DNA of 64,000 nt from Lycorma delicatula (Eukaryota; Arthropoda; Insecta; Hemiptera; Fulgoridae): NCBI RefSeq assembly GCF_047948215.1, contig NC_134465.1, forward strand, positions 18,062,022 to 18,126,021. Reading direction: 5' to 3'. The translations under genes and the position numbers were made by a program. This document shows, piece by piece, positions 12,801 through 24,280 of this stretch. Position 1 is the first letter of the stretch; every line of letters begins with the position of its first letter. The notes under the pieces were generated by a model. That model was not told the origin of the DNA. It did no database searches and worked only from the letters and a program-made list of their open reading frames with translations.

Positions 12801-13484
12801 AATTATGTACATTATTTATAGAAAATAGTGAAAAGAACACATGAAATATGTAACACATACTTTAATCATAAATAAAAAGTAGGACTCATAATTTATGCTC
12901 GGAAGATAAATCTACAAGAAAAAATTTCAAAAAATATAAATTTACACTATCATGAATTTGTTATATTCATATAAACCACAGTTAGATAAGAAACTCAATA
13001 AAACTCTGATCGAAGAAAGATTTAAATTTTCAGTCCTAACAGATAGCATCCAATGAACATGATAAAAACACATACCATAAAAAAAAGTATATTTGAGTTA
13101 TATACTACTACAAAAAAGTTAAAAAAGATCAATCAAAACTTCCTTAAGTTATCACAAAAGTGTATGTAGTATCATGAATAATTAATGTAAAATATACTTT
13201 TTGCAGTTCATTTTTTAAAAGTTACTACAAAACTAAAGTTTTAACAAGAACTTTTTTCATCTTATTTTTGTTAATAAAAAAAAGCTCTGAGCCTTTTAAA
13301 AATAGATACTGTATTACCATAATAGGAATAATAATAATATTAATGATAAAAATAAATTATTATTAAAAACTAATAACAAAATTATAAATTTCCTTGATGA
13401 AGTATAATTAATTTATATAAAAAACAAAGTTAATTTGTACTGTTTTTGTTCTTAATAAGTGCTGTTTCAAGCTATCTTTTTTCA
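9881..13484. other. Intron, possible LINE C-terminal scrap near 10.45 kb
   Basis: AT-rich intron. At 10448-10530 one plus-strand frame reads GIIFFNRSPQELKGFNERI, close to the GIxLFNxLPQEIK motif found near the C-terminus of some LINE RT proteins; the neighbourhood is full of stops. A 15-base tandem duplication lies at 12465-12490. No other feature recognised. Confidence 0.35.
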
Positions 13485-13760
13485 AGCCTCCGGAACCACC
13501 ATAAGGTATTACTTCAGAGGATTAATGATGATATATATGAATGTAAATGATGTGTAGTCTTGTACAGTGTCAGGTTGACCAATCCTGAGATGTGAAGTTA
13601 ATTGAAACCCAACCACCAAAGAACAACAATATCCATGATCTAGTATTCAAATCTGTATAAAAGTAACTAATCGCCTTTATTAGGATTTGAACCTCAGAAC
13701 TCTCAACTTTGAAATCAGCTGATTTAAGACGACAAGTTCACCAGTAGACCAACTGTAATC
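13485..13760 (-). repeat. tRNA-derived SINE, full-length-like copy
   Basis: Minus-strand copy of a SINE family that recurs in this window. Read on the minus strand it has a tRNA-like head with an A-box-like stretch (TTGGTCTACTGGTGAAC) and a B box (GGTTCAAATCC). A body follows with GGTTGGGTTTCAATTAACTT and CATCATTAATCCTCTGAAG, and it ends at CGGTTCCGGAGG-type sequence. The same order is present at 36497-36800, 42001-42277 and 61693-61982. Confidence 0.8.
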
Positions 13761-16700
13761 TATTATCATTAACTAGTACAAATTAATAAGTTCAACAACC
13801 AAATGAAAAATATAACTTTTAAAATAAAGAACCGAGTAGCATAATCTTTAAGCTGAGCTCTTGCAATTATTGTAAGCATTGTTTATTTACAGCAACGATA
13901 TAATCTTCCCATTAACCATTTGAATCGAGAATGAACACTTTTAAGATATTAGTTCTACATTAAATCTTTTATTTTGTTTTCATATGCAATGCCCTTAAAA
14001 AATCAATCCAGGTATATTTCAATAAAGCTTGCCATATCTCTCTAATTTAAAATTACTAGGATATAAGTTATGCCTCTAAAAAAATCCTATCAGAAGTAAA
14101 ACAGATGACAGAGTAATATCATCACAGAACAATTCATTGTAAAAACCTCTTATTTTTTCCAATCTCTTGTATCCCCACATTTTTACTGCCTTCTTAGTCA
14201 TTCTTTTTCTTTGTGTCCAAGTGAAAATCTACACAGAAATCACCCCAAATGTAATATTTCACAAGACTTCTTCGACTCTTAACTTCATCTTACAACATAA
14301 TAACTTAAAAAGCATAACAACCTAACATAACGTTTCTGTTAAATGCTTGCTTGGGCACTTATCTTTATTTTATTTTCACTTCTGTTAATCTTCTGTTAAT
14401 ATGTAAGAATCTAAGTATCTTTATTGCTGTACTCATTCAATATTTTTACTCATTCAATAGTTTAGTTTTCAAATATTCTTATTCATTCAATATTTGGAAT
14501 GAAAATGAAATTTTTTTTTTTTTTTTTTAATCAAGTGCTCGCTATGAACATGTACTATATTTGCCTCAATAAGCCTTCTTTCCATTCACTCTATTTGCGC
14601 AGTCCACATTTACAACTACTTTTTTATAACTTATTTTTATTCACCAACCGTTACTTTCATCTTTTATAATTTTCTCTGTTTGTTCATACATTACTTCAAC
14701 TATATTATCTTCATACAAACTAATTAGTATGCACAGTTTTATTAAAAGCAAATTCTATGGTAGTAATTTCTGATAGCGATTATTCTATCATTACTAAAAA
14801 CTATCTTCCGTACAGTTTGCCACTACTTTGATTAGAATGATTCCAACACTACTTCTTCCTTTTCTATTTCTAAATAATACACTGAACATTATTACTGCTG
14901 TTACACTAACTTTTTTCTTCCCATCGCACTTAACTTATCCTGATTATATCCATTCTGTTTATTTTTATCATTTACTTTCCTGACTACAGATATAACAGGA
15001 AAGTATATAGATTAATAATTTTTTTTTAATTTGTCTTTTTCAAGTTTTGTGACCTAAGGAAACATGGAAAAAAATTTTAACAAAAAAAAATTTGTGAAAA
15101 AGAAATTATTCCAATGCTCCCAAGCCCAAAAATCTATTTTTGTCAGATGAACATTAATACATATGTACGTATGTCTGTTGGCGTGTATTTGGTCTTATAA
15201 CTGGACCCTATTGACTGATTTACCTACCTTTTGGAGGGGGGAATGTATTAAATTTTGATAAAAGTTGGAAAAACGGGAGAGGTATTTAGGCCAAAATAAA
15301 ATTTCAAATATTTACTTGGGTACTTTAGTAAAAATATTTTCTTATAAAAGTTGAATTTATTTTTATAAAGATCAGAAATCACCAAAAATGTTTATTTAAT
15401 ACTCATCCACTCTCCAAAAAAAATGTTTTATTCTAAAATGTTTTATATTTTTATTCTTTTAGTTATGTCATGCTTCGGAAAAGGAGATAATGGGAGTTTT
15501 TTGCATATATATTTTCTACATGATAGCTTTCAAACCACTATAACAATTTTTTTGCCACCCCACTATCCACGGTAACAAAAAAAATTTTAAATTTAAATTC
15601 AACTCACAAGTTCCCAATGCATTTAAAATGTAAAAATCTTAATGTTTTGGTAGCCCTACACTTTAATATTTCTTGAAAAAAATTAGCCAAAAACTTTCAT
15701 TCCCTTCTTAGAAAATTACAACTTTGTTTATTTAGAATTATTGCTATATCTCTGTGTTTTTTTAAACAATTTTAAAAAGCTCCTTTTTAAATTTATTATC
15801 ACTCCTTACAGATTATTTCATTTAAAATTAATTTTACCTAAATGCTTCCCCTTGACTACGGGAGCCCTCAAAATAAAAAAAGAGGATTTTTACAATTTCA
15901 AATTTTTAATACAAAAACATATTTTGTTAAACAATAAATAAAGGAACTAAAAACTGTTTTAACTATGATTTTAATTTATTCAAAATCATGTTTAGTAAAT
16001 ATTAATTATTAAAAAAGGGGGCTTTTTGCACAAGCCGCAAATTTTCAAAATATTCACATATTTTTCAAAATTATCATTAAACATTTTTGATACTTTTCTA
16101 TTTTGCTGAGAATCTTCCCATCAAAAATTAAAATTAAAAAATTTAATCAAAATTGATTCAATTATATACTCAATTTATTCAACTGAAAATCTTTTTCAAA
16201 AATGGATTGCACAACTTGACAGACATGGTTGGAAAAATTACGCAGTTCATTGCCAGCTTTTTTAAATTTTCAAATTTGCCTGCTTGCAAAAATGTTGATA
16301 CATTCCTTGTCCCTCCTTGTATCTTCTTTCCATCTCTTGCTGACCTGTCAAGCAGCTGACTAAAATAATTTTTCATGTTGCTTTTCCCAGAGATTTGAAT
16401 TAGAAGTGATTTTAACTCCAGAACATTTAATAAAAGACTGTACTATGATCTCTGGTAATTTCTTTTTTTTAAACTTGCTTTTAATATGTTTTTAAAAAGT
16501 TTAACTTTCAAATTGATATTGGAGAAATTAAAAAAAGGATAGTTTTCTAATCATCTAAATTGTAAAGTGTTTATATGAATTTGAAATTACTTCATCTTTT
16601 TTTATAATTAATTCATCACATAAGCTCAAGATTTATGTTGGGAATATGATATGAAAAAAACAAACTTAACCAAGATTGAACCTTTCTGAATGAGAAGCAA

Positions 16701-17620
16701 AGATGTTATCACTCAATTGTAGAGATCGATATAGATAATATCAAATGATAAAAATATAATTTCACGTAAATGAAGTACTAAATTCAGAAATTTATATAAG
16801 CGCTTCAAAAATTCATTAATAATTGAAATGAATTTCCAGTTGGTTATTTTTAAATTACAGTTACAATCAATTTATAGAGGATTTATTACATAGTAATCTA
16901 AAAGAAAATACTGAAAAACTTAAGTTTTATTCATTAATATAAATATAAAACCAAACATTTGCAATATTCTGTAACATAATGTATTAACAAATTAAACAAG
17001 GTCCATCAATTTCTATTATTTTATTTTTAGAATTTTTTTTAAACTGTTTAATTCATATTTTTGTTCCTGTTATATCTAATGCTTTTATTGGCTTTTTGTT
17101 GCAGATACATTTAAAATACTGCAAAGTAAAATAATTTGATTATTTTTTAACAACCAACATATTAATTAAATTTGGAATAGTAAAATAATCTATTTCTCTT
17201 TGAAACATACTTTCTACATTCACATGGTACAGCAGGCAATATACAAATGAACATCTACATAACGTTGACTGTATTGATAATAAATGATATTCAATATTGA
17301 TAAATTGAAACTCATCTCATATTTGTGAATTTACATACAAATTGGATTATGTAAATTTAGTGCTCTAGTTTAGATATGACCATGATCATACATTTTGTAG
17401 ACTTCTGAATTATAATCCAAGTTATATTAATTGATTATTTTATTTGAATATATTAATTAATTTTAAACTGTTTTATATGGAACTGATCGTTAATTGGTTG
17501 TATATTTTATTTGACCACTTCTGACTTTCATTTAACTTACTACAATTTAATTAAAAAAATAGCAATTTAAATAAATTAATCGGTAATAAGAATAATTTTT
17601 AGTTAATTGTATTCTGTAAA
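13761..17620. other. Intron, no gene recognised
   Basis: AT-rich and very CpG-poor. Around 15.13-15.56 kb the sequence (GTATGTCTGTTGGCGTGT, GGTCTTATAACTGGACC) looks like an old interspersed repeat, but I have no second copy in the window to confirm it. A 65-codon minus-strand frame at 16179-16376 has mixed composition (MKNYFSQLLDRSARDGKKIQ) but no known relative. Otherwise nothing. Confidence 0.4.
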
Positions 17621-17621
17621 A

Positions 17622-17623
17622 TA

Positions 17624-17691
<68 letters not shown>
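17622..17691. repeat. (CA)n microsatellite
   Basis: Almost uninterrupted dinucleotide ACAC tract of about 70 bases in the cadherin intron. Confidence 0.98.
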
Positions 17692-17693
<2 letters not shown>

Positions 17694-17887
17694 TATACAT
17701 TAATCATAATTACAGAAAAAAATAACCAAAGACCTCCTTTACTATTTAGCTATTACCAAATGACATTGAAATTAAAACTAATTTTTTAATTTAATATGAT
17801 ATTACTATTTTAATTTGTGTTATCACACCTGATCTTATTTGATTTGAATAAAATGTACACTTAGTTTGTATTTTATATATATATATA

Positions 17888-18115
17888 TACACGAGAGCTA
17901 TTCAGAAAGTAAGGAACGTTTCCACCTGACGCCACCAGGCGCACGCCAATAGCGTATGTATTGGTGTGCTCGTGCTCGGCACCTCTGTCAGCGTCCAGCC
18001 GTGACAATGGGAACATCTCCACACTGCCCGTTTTTTTTATATACAAATTTGAAATGTGGGCTCCAATCAAAAATCCCGCCAGTTGTGAGGTGAGATCTGT
18101 GATTTTTATACTGGT
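17888..18115 (+). pseudogene. Mariner transposase, N-terminal fragment
   Basis: A plus-strand stub of a mariner-family element. It starts with a mariner-type terminus (GAGAGCTATTCAGAAAGTAA). About 165 bases further on is the conserved first line of the transposase, MWAPIKNPASCEVRSVI. From memory, the NPASCEVRSVIRFL start is characteristic of one insect mariner lineage. The reading frame breaks immediately after SVI, so the HTH and catalytic domains are missing. The fragment directly follows a short (TA)n tract. It is unrelated in sequence to the two larger mariners further right. Confidence 0.65.
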
Positions 18116-18199
18116 GGTTATACTGTATTGTAGAATAACAAATTAATGTAAGTACTGTTCGGGAAAAAATGTTAGTTTCTCAACTTTATTCCACATTTC

Positions 18200-18526
18200 T
18201 TGATATACAGAGAGTCCCTTGGATGCCACAAGAAGAAGAAGAAGAAGAAGAAGGGAAATAAAAAGAAACTCCACAACCCAGATTCCTCTTCCTTCCTTCC
18301 TTCATATACCAATATAAATAGGCAGGCAACCGCCTCCAACTACTACATGCAACACTCTCCAGGAAGGGAGAGCATTAAACTATCCACTAAACTAGGCCCT
18401 GCCAGGCACATTGCTACTAGATTAAAAGCAACTATCCCTGAAAGGCCTTCAGAGGATGAACTGAAGGGAATTGCATTGGGAGGATATGTGATATACGGCT
18501 TAAGATGTGCTATACATTCTATGTGA
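18200..18526 (+). CDS. Hypothetical ORF, 108 codons, with GAA tract
   Basis: A plus-strand open frame. Its first part is driven by an AAGAAG repeat (poly-Lys, 18230-18253). Its second half has ordinary composition, with segments such as YYMQHSPGRESIKLSTKLGP, RHIATRLKATIPERPSEDEL and GIALGGYVIYGLRCAIHSM. The second half could be the remnant of a real protein; I do not recognise it. It follows directly on the mariner N-terminal stub and has no splice or promoter context I can define. A decayed transposon or host-gene fragment is more likely than an intact gene. Confidence 0.2.
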   Translation: MIYRESLGCHKKKKKKKKGNKKKLHNPDSSSFLPSYTNINRQATASNYYMQHSPGRESIKLSTKLGPARHIATRLKATIPERPSEDELKGIALGGYVIYGLRCAIHSM

Positions 18527-18539
18527 ACAGAAAATTGGG

Positions 18540-19841
18540 GTCTGGATTGCAGTATCCAAAGAAGAATAGTTGGATTCTTCTAATAAACAATAAATTCAGC
18601 TTGTTATTATGAAATGATTCACCAGTTCATGGTAAAGATAACCGAGGATGAAATTAATGATCAGATTTCAACAAAACAGCATGACTGTGCATACAGCCAG
18701 GCAGTCCATGAAATTTCTGTAAGAGGTTTTCGGAGATGGAATCCGTTGTAAAGATATTTTGTTCTTTGAACTTAAGCTCACAGAATTTTTACTTCTGGGG
18801 TTATGCAAAAAGTAATGTCCAAAGAGGAAGCAACCTCCAGGAATTTCAAAATGCTATTCATGATCCAAGAACAAGAAGAAATCCACACAGATATGTCTGA
18901 TTTTTCATAGAGATTACTAACAACAAGTTCTGTGAGGTAAGTTGATGTTACATATCGTAAGACAAGTGTATAGTCACTTTTCAAACAAACTGTATAGTAG
19001 TTAAAATTTATTAAACATTTTTAGACAGTGTAACTTTTCCAACTGTTTGAATAGTTTACTACTGTAAAAAGTAAATTTGCAAACAGAGAATCAATTTAAA
19101 ATTTGGCAAGCCAATAGATTATTTGTGTAGAATGAAGGAGAAAAAATATAAATTGACAATGTGTGTGTTTGCATAAAAAAAGTCTAACCCCACACTCCTA
19201 AAGAAACCTATTGTAGCTACAGTGAAAAACTCTTTTATTATTTTTTTTATTCCTTTAAGTTATATTTAAATAGGCTTTTGATTTCACTTAATTCATTCAT
19301 GTTGATATTTAAGTTCTCTTATTTGGAATAGACAACAAAATGACATTATTGAATTCTTTAAAGATTAGAATCAAATATACTAAAACAAATTTGAGTACGC
19401 TAAACTACTTGAGCCAACCTACAAGAAATTATCAGTACTCATTGCATTGTTTTTGTTATTATTATCTATAACATAAAAATCAATGTCTCCATAATTGAAT
19501 TTCCTGGTCAATTAATAAATCAAAACATTATTTTTCAATATATTTAACTAGGGTATGCCTAAGCTGATATAGTGGTTAACAGACTGATTTCTAAATCAGC
19601 TGGTTTGGAGTTCATCTCTCAGCAAAGGTATGGCAGTTTTTCATCTGTCATTTCATTAAACTTATCAAATATGTATCTAATATATCAAGGAGAACCCTTC
19701 CTTAAATTGATAAGTAAAAGATGTGCAATACATATTTATTAAAGAGACATAAATCTTTTCAATAAAAAGTTTTGGTGCTTACCATATTTAAAAAAAAAAT
19801 ATTAGTGTTTAATACAATTAATAATGAATTTAATGAATATA
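18540..19841. other. Intron; tRNA-SINE head near 19.56 kb
   Basis: At 19558-19640 a tRNA-like stretch (CTGATATAGTGGTTAACAGA followed by GGTTTGGAGTTCATCTCTC) resembles the head of the window's SINEs with a degraded B box. The rest shows nothing recognisable. Confidence 0.4.
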
Positions 19842-21145
19842 CGAGATGCGACAATAAAGTAATGAGACTGATGTGAAAAAAATGTTGCTAACCGTTTTAG
19901 TCATATTTAGTGTTGTCTCCTTCAAAGTAGTTCCCCTCTGATTGCACACGCTTCTGCCATTGATGGTAACATTTCTGGAACTCATCTTCTGTAATATCCT
20001 CCAAGACCCTCATCACAGCTTTTTGGACATCTTGTGTTGTTTGAAAATGGTGTCCCTTGACCGCCATTTTGACTCTTAGAAATAGAAAAAGTCGCACGGA
20101 GCGATATCTGGTGAATAAGGTGGCTGTGGTAGTACTGAAATTTGTTTTGAGGTTAAAAATTGCTGTACTGACAGGGCAGTATAGGATGACGCATTATCGT
20201 GATGCAGAATCCAATTATCAGCAATGTTGGCACGGACACGAAGAACTCGTTTACTAAGTCTTTCTAAAATTTCTTTGTAGAAATATTGGTTAACTGTCTG
20301 TCCAGGAGGCACCCACTCTTTACGAACTATTCCCTTGGAATCGAAGAAGCACACAAGCATGCATTTCACTTTTGACTTTGACATGCAAGCTTTTTTTTGG
20401 TCTGGGCGCTCCCTTTGAGCACCATTGCCAACTTTGGCGTTTTGTCTCTGGATCGTATTGAAAAGACCAACCTTCATCACCAGTGATAACACGGCTCAAC
20501 AAATCTGGATTGATTTCCGTTTGCTCTAACAGATCGGCTGCCACATTTTTCCGTGTTTCTCGCTGTTGTGTGAGATTTTTGAGGACCATTTTTGCATAAA
20601 TCTTTCTCATACCAAGATCTTCAGTTAATATTAGACGAACCATTTCTCGATTGATGTTGAGTTCTTCTCCTATCATTTTCACGGATAATCTTCGATCAGA
20701 TCGTACAATTTCACGCACCCTGGTCAAGTTGACATCTATCTGTCCGTGAGGTTGACGGTCGTCCACTGCAGTCTTCATCTTTAACATTCGTTCTGCCTTC
20801 ACTAAAACTTTTATGCCACCGAAAAACTTGAGCTCTTGACATAACCTCCTCTCCAAAAGCCTTCTGAAGCTTAACATAAGTTGTCGTCCCGTTTTCACCC
20901 AGTTTAACGCAAAAAGAAATGGCATACCGTTGCGCAATATTTTGCGGTTTCATTTCTGTGACGAGAGACACAAACACGTGTTCACTTATTACAATACAAC
21001 TCATGACTGAGCAGCTGCATCAATGTGCCACTTGGACTAGAAGTAGCTTATAAACCAAGGTCAAAGATGGTGTGCCTACGCAAGCTGCAAGGTTGCCACA
21101 TCTTGCAAAGAAAAATCAGTGTCATTACTTCATTGTCGCACCTCG
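19842..21145 (-). mobile_element. Full-length mariner element (1304 bp)
   Basis: Both ends are intact. The left end begins CGAGATGCGACAATAAAGTA after a TA dinucleotide. The right end, read on the minus strand, begins CGAGGTGCGACAATGAAGTA and is followed by TA. The terminal inverted repeats are about 31 bp with three or four mismatches, and the TA duplication is the expected Tc1/mariner target. Length is typical of the family. The single gene runs right to left and is frameshifted. A (TA)n/(CA)n tract abuts the right end. Confidence 0.93.
19897..21004 (-). pseudogene. Mariner transposase, three frameshifts
   Basis: The frame starts at 21004 (or at an internal Met 16 residues later) and ends with a stop at 19897. 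The N-terminal HTH region reads AISFCVKLGENGTTTYVKLQ, followed by SRAQVFRWHKSFSEGRTNVK and SGRPST. The catalytic blocks are all present: VITGDEGWSFQYDPETK (first Asp; the usual DETW or DESW is DEGW), LHHDNASSYTALSVQQFL (second Asp), and YSPDIAPCDFF (third Asp, DD34D spacing). The C-terminus is QKRVQSEGNYFEGDNTKYD. Frameshifts near 20745, 20395 and 20085 split it into four frames, so no active enzyme can be made. It would have cut and pasted its own 1.3-kb element at TA sites. Confidence 0.92.
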
Positions 21146-21149
21146 TATG

Positions 21150-21208
<59 letters not shown>

Positions 21209-21218
21209 ACACACACAC

Positions 21219-21271
<53 letters not shown>

Positions 21272-21275
21272 CACA
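21146..21275. repeat. (TA)n(CA)n compound microsatellite
   Basis: A short TA run followed by about 115 bases of CA with a few ACCC and ATAC interruptions. It abuts the right end of the mariner at 21145. Confidence 0.97.
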
Positions 21276-21940
21276 ATAGCAGACCCGGCAATGCTTCGTT
21301 ATTGTTAGATTTGAGTATATATATATACATATAGATTAAATGAACACAACTGAAAGTTTGATAAAACATTAACAAAATGAACATTACAGAACTTCACAAA
21401 ACTTAACGTTTCCCTTTTCCCCAGTTCCTTTTCCAATTTTCCCTTTTCCTATTTTAATTTTTATCATATTCCCTTTCCCCATTTCCCTAATATTCCCAAT
21501 TCCTCTTTCCATTTCCCATTTCTCTTTCCCTTTCCCCCTTCCACACCAATTTCTTTTTTATCCTTTTCCCTTTCCATTTCCTTTTTTTATCATTTTCCCC
21601 TTCTTCCCTTTTACCTTTTTCAATTTTCCCTGCACGCAAATCGATCCAGTAGATTTTTAGTCTATAGTGGACACACATTCAGAAACATTGAAATGGAATC
21701 GTAAAATATTAGTAAAATATTAAAATAGTATAGCACGTGTTAATTTTAAGTCCAACAGATAGCGCCGTTTTTAAAAAAAAAAAACATGATTTTACCTGTC
21801 ACAGGTGTGACATCTTACGTATATAAATAGTAGGTATATAAAAATACGCGTGTATTCGAATGCAACATTGTGTCAAAATTTCAAAGCAATCGGTGAGAAC
21901 TTTCGGAGATTTAAGATTTTGAACAAACAATCATTTACAT
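21276..21940 (+). repeat. Interspersed element between two microsatellites
   Basis: This block starts AGCAGACCCGGCAATGCTTC and ends with TCAAAGCAATCGGTGAGAAC and TTTCGGAGATTTAAGATTTT. Those phrases are typical of the 3' tails of RTE-like LINEs or their derived short elements in insects. A pyrimidine-rich central part (21410-21620, CCTTTTCC repeats) has no coding potential on either strand. It is bounded on both sides by TA/CA tracts, which such tails often carry. Classification is by resemblance only. Confidence 0.45.
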
Positions 21941-21941
21941 G

Positions 21942-21986
<45 letters not shown>
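21941..21986. repeat. (TA)n(CA)n microsatellite
   Basis: TA dinucleotides passing into CA dinucleotides, directly against the left end of the second mariner. Confidence 0.97.
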
Positions 21987-22089
21987 AGCCTGTAAATAAA
22001 GTAATGAGACTGGTTCACAAAAACTTTTTATTTACAATTGAATTATACATGGACAATTATACATGGACTTATTTACAATTCAGTTATAC

Positions 22090-22794
22090 ATGAAATCACC
22101 ATCAAAGTAGTTCCTTTGGGAAGCCATGCAACGCTTCAAACGGTTTTCCCATTCTTCATAGCAGTGTTGGAACTCAGAAACCGGAATATCCTTCACATGG
22201 TCGATTCCTTTTTTTTTTTAATGTTTTCTACTGTTCCAAAAAGGTGTCCTTTGAGGTGTTGAGGTGTTTTTTTTAAAGTCGGGAACAGCAAAAAGTTGCA
22301 GCGACTCAAGTCAGGTGAATAAGTTGGTTGAGGCAGGAATATTTTTCTTTGTCAAAAACTCATTAATTGAGAGTCCAGTGTGACAAGGTGCATTGTCATA
22401 ATGCAGCATCCAGTTGTCTTTGATGACTGTTCTCACGCAGGCAACTCTTTTCCGCAGTCTTTCAAGAATTTCTTGGTAAACATATTGATTTAGTCTGTCC
22501 TGTAGGCAAAAACTCCTTATGGACAATGCCATTACTATCAAATAAACAAATTAGCATGGTTTTGATTTATGATTTGCTCATTTTTGCTTTTTTGGGACAT
22601 AGTGAGTTTGAAGTGTGCTACTTCTTCCTCTGGGGTTTTTGTTTCTGGATCGTACTCAAATATCCAAAATTCATCACCAGCAATAAAATTTTTTAGAAAA
22701 TAAGAATCAGTCTCAATCCACCCTAGAAGATCGTGGCACACTTCTACCCTGTTATTTTTCTGTTCAACAGTGAAGTTATTTGTGACTAATTTTG
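22090..22794 (-). pseudogene. Mariner 2 transposase, C-terminal part
   Basis: Catalytic half of the second mariner's transposase, read leftward from the LINE insertion. VTNNFTVEQK comes first, then VCHDLLGWIETDS and FIAGDEFWIFEYDPETK, with the first catalytic Asp (normally TGDETW). After frameshifts come DNWMLHYDNAPCHTGLSI with the second Asp, then PTYSPDLSRCNFLLFP with the third. In the last motif APCD is changed to SRCN. Two or more frameshifts and stops (for example near 22540 and 22350) inactivate it. The N-terminal half lies on the far side of the LINE at 26155-26524. Confidence 0.88.
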
Positions 22795-22849
22795 CACTGG
22801 GTTCTTCAAGGGGCCCAAGTTACAGACCAGAGTGGGAACTTCAGATTGC

Positions 22850-23290
22850 AGTGTATTTGTATCAAGGGCTTTGACCTTGATACAATTCAGGAGGAGGTGG
22901 ACAGGCTGTTCGGAGGGAGGTGGGTGATGGAGTCTTCATGCGAGTCTCCTCTCTAAGACCAGCTTACAGCAGCACGTAGAGAGTCACTATCCGACTCCCA
23001 TACAGAAAGGCGAGGCTGAAAAATCTTGTATGAAGACTGGCTGGCTGGTACTTTAGTAGGGTGGAACTAATGAGTAAGCAGAACAATTGCTACCTTTGTT
23101 GGGGTGTTGGCCACAGAAGTGAGACTTATTGTGGCCATGACAGATCTATGCTTTGTTTCAACTGTGGGGGTTGTGACCATAAGGCCGTGTCCTGCACGGA
23201 ATCTCGGAGATACCTTGACTGTAATGATTTGGGCCATTGCACTGGAGGGTAGAGCTGTAAACAACAGACATCATGCTAAGAATGCTGCTT
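22850..23290 (+). pseudogene. LINE ORF1 C-terminus with CCHC zinc knuckles
   Basis: Gag-like first protein of the LINE, truncated at its 5' end. The segment before 22960 reads GFDLDTIQEEVDRLFGGRW, as in ORF1 of R1 elements. From 23085 the cysteine array follows: CYLCWGVGHRSETYCG, then CFNCGGCDHKAVSC and a third knuckle eroded to LDCNDLGHCTGG. These knuckles bind the element's own RNA. Stops and shifts separate the two parts. The open frame containing the knuckles ends at 23252. Confidence 0.75.
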
Positions 23291-23299
23291 TCTAATGCA

Positions 23300-24080
23300 A
23301 ATAGATGCTCGCTCTCCCATGATCTTGTGGGGGAGCTGGCTAAGGAGCTTTATTACAATTTTCTTGTAACGACTGAACCGAATAGGTTGGTTATGGCCGG
23401 ATATAACTGGAGTACAGACAACAGGGTTGACGTAGCACTTTAGCGATGTCAGTAGATGTTTGGGTTGGCAGCTTCAGAAAAAGGGCGACGGCTTCCTCTG
23501 CATCGAACTGGCAGAGGCGGTGATTGTAGGGGCCTATGTTTCTCCCAACTGCGACTTGAAGGACTATGGGGCTTTCATGGCACGCCTGAACGTGGCAGTT
23601 GTTGAGACTTGGAAGAAGCTCTTGCGAGTAGGTGACTTCAACTGCAAGTCTGTGGAGGCTGGCAGTGCTTACACCAATAGGAAAGGCGAAATTCTGGGTG
23701 ACATGATGAGTACTCTAGATCTCTACTGTGTAAATGATTGTACGCCGACTTTCTCCACCCGTGGTCATTCCTCAGTGTCAGATCTCACTATCCTCGACAG
23801 GAGGTGGAATCACGGCTACTGGTCTTGAAGAGTGCTGGCAGATGATACCGTTAGCGACCATCTGGCCACCCTGGTTGAACTTGGGGATGCCTCCTTCCAT
23901 CCACGGAATCAAGGCTTTCCTACTAGCTTGACAACTCGGGAAGTGCGTAACATCGTCGAGGAGGTCTCGCATGCCATACGTCGTGGTCTTCACCTTATAT
24001 TTGAGGTACTACAGGATACTCTTAAGCAGGCGATTGCTCGGTTGGGTGTTAGGCATCGTCGTCATCGTCCTTATTGGTAG
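23300..24080 (+). pseudogene. LINE ORF2: AP-like endonuclease domain
   Basis: The endonuclease that nicks target DNA before reverse transcription. Visible blocks are EPNRLVMAGYNW near 23380, then IVGAYVSPNCDLKDYGAFMA and LLRVGDFNCKS, where the GDFN catalytic motif normally reads GDFNAKS. These are followed by SAYTNRKGEILGDMM and TPTFSTRGHSSVSDLTI, in which the last block corresponds to SxxDLT. The order and wording suit R1-clade enzymes. The start is broken by frameshifts before 23460 and the end after 23828, so the domain is not intact. Confidence 0.82.
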
Positions 24081-24280
24081 ACCCCCCGAGATCAGCAGTC
24101 TGAGAAAGGATTTCCAGCGGCAAAGGAAAATGGCAGGAACTCTGTGCTAAACTAGACGGTGATCCTTGGGGCCAGGCATACCAACTGGTTATGAAACGCT
24201 TTCGCAGACGGTTACCGATCTTGACCGAGGGACGTGCTAGGGCAGAGCTGGAACGGCTGTTCCCATGAGCCGAACGGGTC

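Noticed and set aside
17607..17789. 60-codon His-Thr frame
   Set aside because: Produced by the (CA)n tract at 17622-17691.
21025..21384. Long His-Thr or Cys-Val open frames on both strands
   Set aside because: They are translations of the CA/TG microsatellite and not genes.
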